Part shown: positions 61,921 to 64,000 of the stretch, piece by piece
Layout: each line of letters starts with the position of its first letter
Position numbering within the stretch: the stretch's first letter is position 1
Assembly: GCF_024529955.1 (NCBI RefSeq)
Contig: NZ_AP024854.1
Location: 1,550,001 to 1,614,000 of the forward strand
DNA: 64,000 nt
Reading direction: 5' to 3'
Source: Photobacterium toruni
GTDB lineage: Bacteria > Pseudomonadota > Gammaproteobacteria > Enterobacterales > Vibrionaceae
The notes under the pieces: model-generated
Database searches by the model: none
The model's input: the letters and a program-made list of their open reading frames with translations, nothing else
Told to the model about the DNA's origin: nothing
Made by a program: the position numbers and the translations under genes

Positions 61921-62610
61921 TTATTGACCTAATGCCTTGATTTCATCAACCGTTAAATAACGCCATTGACCTTCACTAACATCTAAATTTATGCTGCCAA
62001 TGCTCTCACGATGTAAACCCACAACTTTATTACCAATACTGGCAAACATACGTTTCACTTGATGAAATTTACCTTCAGTGATTGTTAATAGTACCTGTTT
62101 CTCATCGACAATAGTTAATATTGCAGGAGCAGTCAGCTGCGGTTCACCTTGTAAGTTAATGCCTTGCAAAAATAACTGTTTAGCGCTTGCATCAATAGGC
62201 TGACGAAGTTGAACTCGATACACTTTCGGACATAATTTATTAGGAGAAGTAATATTAAATGACCATCGACCATCATCTGTGATCAGCACTAACCCTGTTG
62301 TATCTGCATCGAGTCGCCCAACGATATGCAACTCTTGTGGACGTTCTATATCAATATAATTGAACAGTGACGGATAAACCTCGTCAATATTAGAACAAAT
62401 AGTCTGGGCAGGTTTATGCATTAATAGATAACGAAATGGACGAGGATAAAGGCGTTCACCACTCAGTGCCACATTATTATTTTCGTGAACTTGAGCTGCA
62501 ATATCAGTGATCACATTATTATTGACCTTAACATCACCGTCTTCAATATGGATAATAGCTTGTGCTTTCGTTAATGCTGTACTTTTACAAATAAACTTAT
62601 CAAGACGCAT
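61921..62610 (-). CDS. rsuA: Small-subunit rRNA pseudouridine synthase (RsuA-like)
   Basis: 229 aa from the ATG at 62610 (MRLDKFICKS), the usual start of RsuA proteins; upstream start at 62694 would add 28 residues. An S4 domain (1-60) is followed by the synthase motif GRLDADTTGLVLITDDG with catalytic Asp, and KVYRVQL and EGKFHQVKRMFASIGNKV. RsuA makes pseudouridine 516 in 16S rRNA. RluE/F relatives cannot be fully excluded. Confidence 0.85.
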   Translation of the reverse strand: MRLDKFICKSTALTKAQAIIHIEDGDVKVNNNVITDIAAQVHENNNVALSGERLYPRPFRYLLMHKPAQTICSNIDEVYPSLFNYIDIERPQELHIVGRLDADTTGLVLITDDGRWSFNITSPNKLCPKVYRVQLRQPIDASAKQLFLQGINLQGEPQLTAPAILTIVDEKQVLLTITEGKFHQVKRMFASIGNKVVGLHRESIGSINLDVSEGQWRYLTVDEIKALGQ

Positions 62611-62952
62611 AAAAACATCGCTATTTATAAAGCGATTATTATCCTTGTCCGTCAGTAATAAGCAACCACTAGGCTTATATTTATAAGCCATCAACTTATA
62701 ACACTTACCCTAGCATCATCAATAAACGCTTTTATCTACCAATTAACCTCACAAATAGTAGTTATCTCAACGACCAATATTTGACACTAACTCATATCCT
62801 AAAAAGGAATTAAACGAGATCTGTCTCAATAATTTTATTAATTTGCTAAATATTGTTTGTCGCCGTTATAAAGCTAGGCTAATATCGCGCAACTTTGGTA
62901 ATAGTACGATTACCATAACCAAGATAATCTCTTTATAATCATTAGGTTAACA

Positions 62953-63726
62953 ATGTCTTATAACGCTTTATACACTGATTTGTCTGGCTACTATGATTTA
63001 ATGTGTGCTGATATCGATTACCAAGAACAAAGTAATTGTATCCGTAGGCTCCACCAGCTATTTGGCAATCAAGGAACACGTTATCTTGATCTTGCTTGTG
63101 GTACTGGTCCTCATGTTGAACATTTTATTGGTTATGGTTATCAAGCAAGTGGCTTAGATATTAATCAGCCAATGCTAAATATTGCTCAGCAACGCTGCCC
63201 ACAAGCAACATTTGTTCAGCACGATATGTGTAATTTTACTGTTGATGCACCATTAGATTTAATTACTTGTTTCTTATATTCACTGCATTACAACGCTAAT
63301 ATTGAAAAACTGATGCAATGTATTGAAAGTGCATATAATGCTTTAAGTGAAGATGGTGTTTTTTGTTTCAATGCCGTTGATAAAGATAAAATCGATAACA
63401 GCTCTTTTGTGCGCCACACAACTGAATTTGAAGACAGTCACTTTATGTTTCAATCAGGCTGGAATTACTGTGGCGAGGGTGAACATCAACAATTACAACT
63501 TCATATTGAAAAAACATCTGACAATGTAACGCAATCTTGGCGTGATAATCATCCAATGGTGGCAATCAACTTTGTTCAATTACAGCAGTTATTAGCACCG
63601 TTTTTTGATGTCACGATGTTTGAACATAGCTACGATAAGATAGTACCTTGGAATGGCTGTTCTGGTAATGCTATTTTTGTGTGTGTTAAAAAAGAAAATA
63701 CGATTATCAATCAAAAAGCTGCATAA
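62953..63726 (+). CDS. Class I SAM-dependent methyltransferase
   Basis: 257 aa with motif I YLDLACGTGPHVEHF (about 45-59), acidic residue at GLDINQPML (about 76-84), motif II FVQHDMCNF. Similar to the generic methyltransferases annotated as small-molecule O/N-methyltransferases; substrate unknown. Terminated by a strong hairpin. Confidence 0.85.
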   Translation: MSYNALYTDLSGYYDLMCADIDYQEQSNCIRRLHQLFGNQGTRYLDLACGTGPHVEHFIGYGYQASGLDINQPMLNIAQQRCPQATFVQHDMCNFTVDAPLDLITCFLYSLHYNANIEKLMQCIESAYNALSEDGVFCFNAVDKDKIDNSSFVRHTTEFEDSHFMFQSGWNYCGEGEHQQLQLHIEKTSDNVTQSWRDNHPMVAINFVQLQQLLAPFFDVTMFEHSYDKIVPWNGCSGNAIFVCVKKENTIINQKAA

Positions 63727-63730
63727 AAAA

Positions 63731-63762
63731 AAGCCTTGATCAACATCTTGATCAAGGCTCCA
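63731..63762. terminator. Bidirectional terminator
   Basis: AGCCTTGATCA (63732-63742) and TGATCAAGGCT (63749-63759), with an A run before. Lies between convergent genes. Confidence 0.9.
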
Positions 63763-63826
63763 TTTGCTTAACTTATAATAGTACTATAATACAGTGCTTT
63801 TATAACACGGTACGTTCAAGCCATTA

Positions 63827-64000
63827 TTATTTTTCGTTTTCAGCAATTACTGCGTCAGCAGCAGCTTCTGCTGATGCTTCTTCTTCTTTCAGAAAACTTT
63901 CTTTATCACGTTCATTTAATTCAGAACGATGAGCCAATGGTTTTTCTTTTTTCTTAATAATTTGACGCTCTAAACGTGCAAATGCTGCATTTAGTGCATC
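63827..64000 (-). CDS. C-terminal part of an unknown protein, possibly ribosome hibernation (RaiA/HPF-like)
   Basis: Last 57 residues before the right edge. A basic segment (NAAFARLERQIIKKKEKPLAHR) followed by an acidic Glu/Ala-rich tail. The RLERQI-KKK pattern is like the C-terminal part of RaiA/HPF-type ribosome-associated factors, but too little is visible to be sure. Confidence 0.4.
   Translation of the reverse strand, partial: DALNAAFARLERQIIKKKEKPLAHRSELNERDKESFLKEEEASAEAAADAVIAENEK

Noticed and set aside
1..64000. tRNA or tmRNA gene as integration target
   Set aside because: No cloverleaf or TTCRANNC-type T-arm was found near the element ends; the repeat lies in sbcB instead.

Overview
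The window looks like a Vibrionaceae chromosome, most probably Photobacterium. This is an inference from gene content: a thermolabile-hemolysin-type lipase, poxB, a HupE/UreJ protein, and a right-hand block sbcB - ToxR-like regulator - lrgA/lrgB - cdd - EamA transporter - purT - tpm that resembles Vibrio gene order. No rRNA or tRNA gene was seen.

Layout. (1) 1-8.3 kb, chromosomal: partial methyltransferase, secreted GDSL lipase, beta/gamma-crystallin-like secreted protein, poxB, an FMN-dependent lactate-type dehydrogenase, a PpiC-like protein and a HupE/UreJ protein. (2) 8.3-13.5 kb, a fossil integration zone: two decayed copies of an AlpA-type gene, an AT-rich HEPN-containing gene cluster broken by a nonsense codon, an IS1595-family insertion, a broken tyrosine integrase and a displaced 5' end of sbcB. 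(3) About 13.45-52.73 kb, a prophage-like element bounded by a 13-bp direct repeat (TATACTGGATTGA). One copy is in the displaced sbcB start and the other is in the intact sbcB start. It carries, left to right: a zinc-motif protein with a Pro-Gln hexanucleotide microsatellite; a cas-less CRISPR array of 9 repeats; a winged-helix protein and a tyrosine recombinase; a P2-like contractile tail and baseplate; a lambda-like head with a ClpP-capsid fusion; lysis genes; a two-gene Kiwa anti-phage system; Q-, DnaC- and O-like genes with an iteron cluster; a Cro/LexA-type switch with operators on both sides; an AlpA regulator; a nuclease-NACHT NTPase; and the integrase next to sbcB. (4) 52.7-64 kb, chromosomal: sbcB, ToxR-like regulator, lrgAB, cdd, EamA transporter, purT, tpm, ygbA-like, lipoprotein, rsuA-like, methyltransferase, and a partial gene at the right edge.

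How it fits together. Phage late genes run leftward from the Cro side. The early operon (O-like, DnaC-like, Q-like) feeds the lysis, packaging, head and tail genes. Kiwa, the NACHT protein, the HEPN cluster and the CRISPR array all sit at the element's edges or between its modules, which is the usual position for phage-carried defence cargo. The repeated arrangement AlpA - cargo - integrase - sbcB start (complete at 47.6-52.7 kb, decayed at 9.1-13.5 kb, with a further AlpA ghost at 8.4-8.9 kb) suggests that related elements have used the 5' end of sbcB as an integration site more than once.

Limits: all family calls come from reading motifs, gene order and protein length. No database search was possible, CRISPR spacer targets are unknown, and the att model rests on direct repeats and remnant alignment done by eye.
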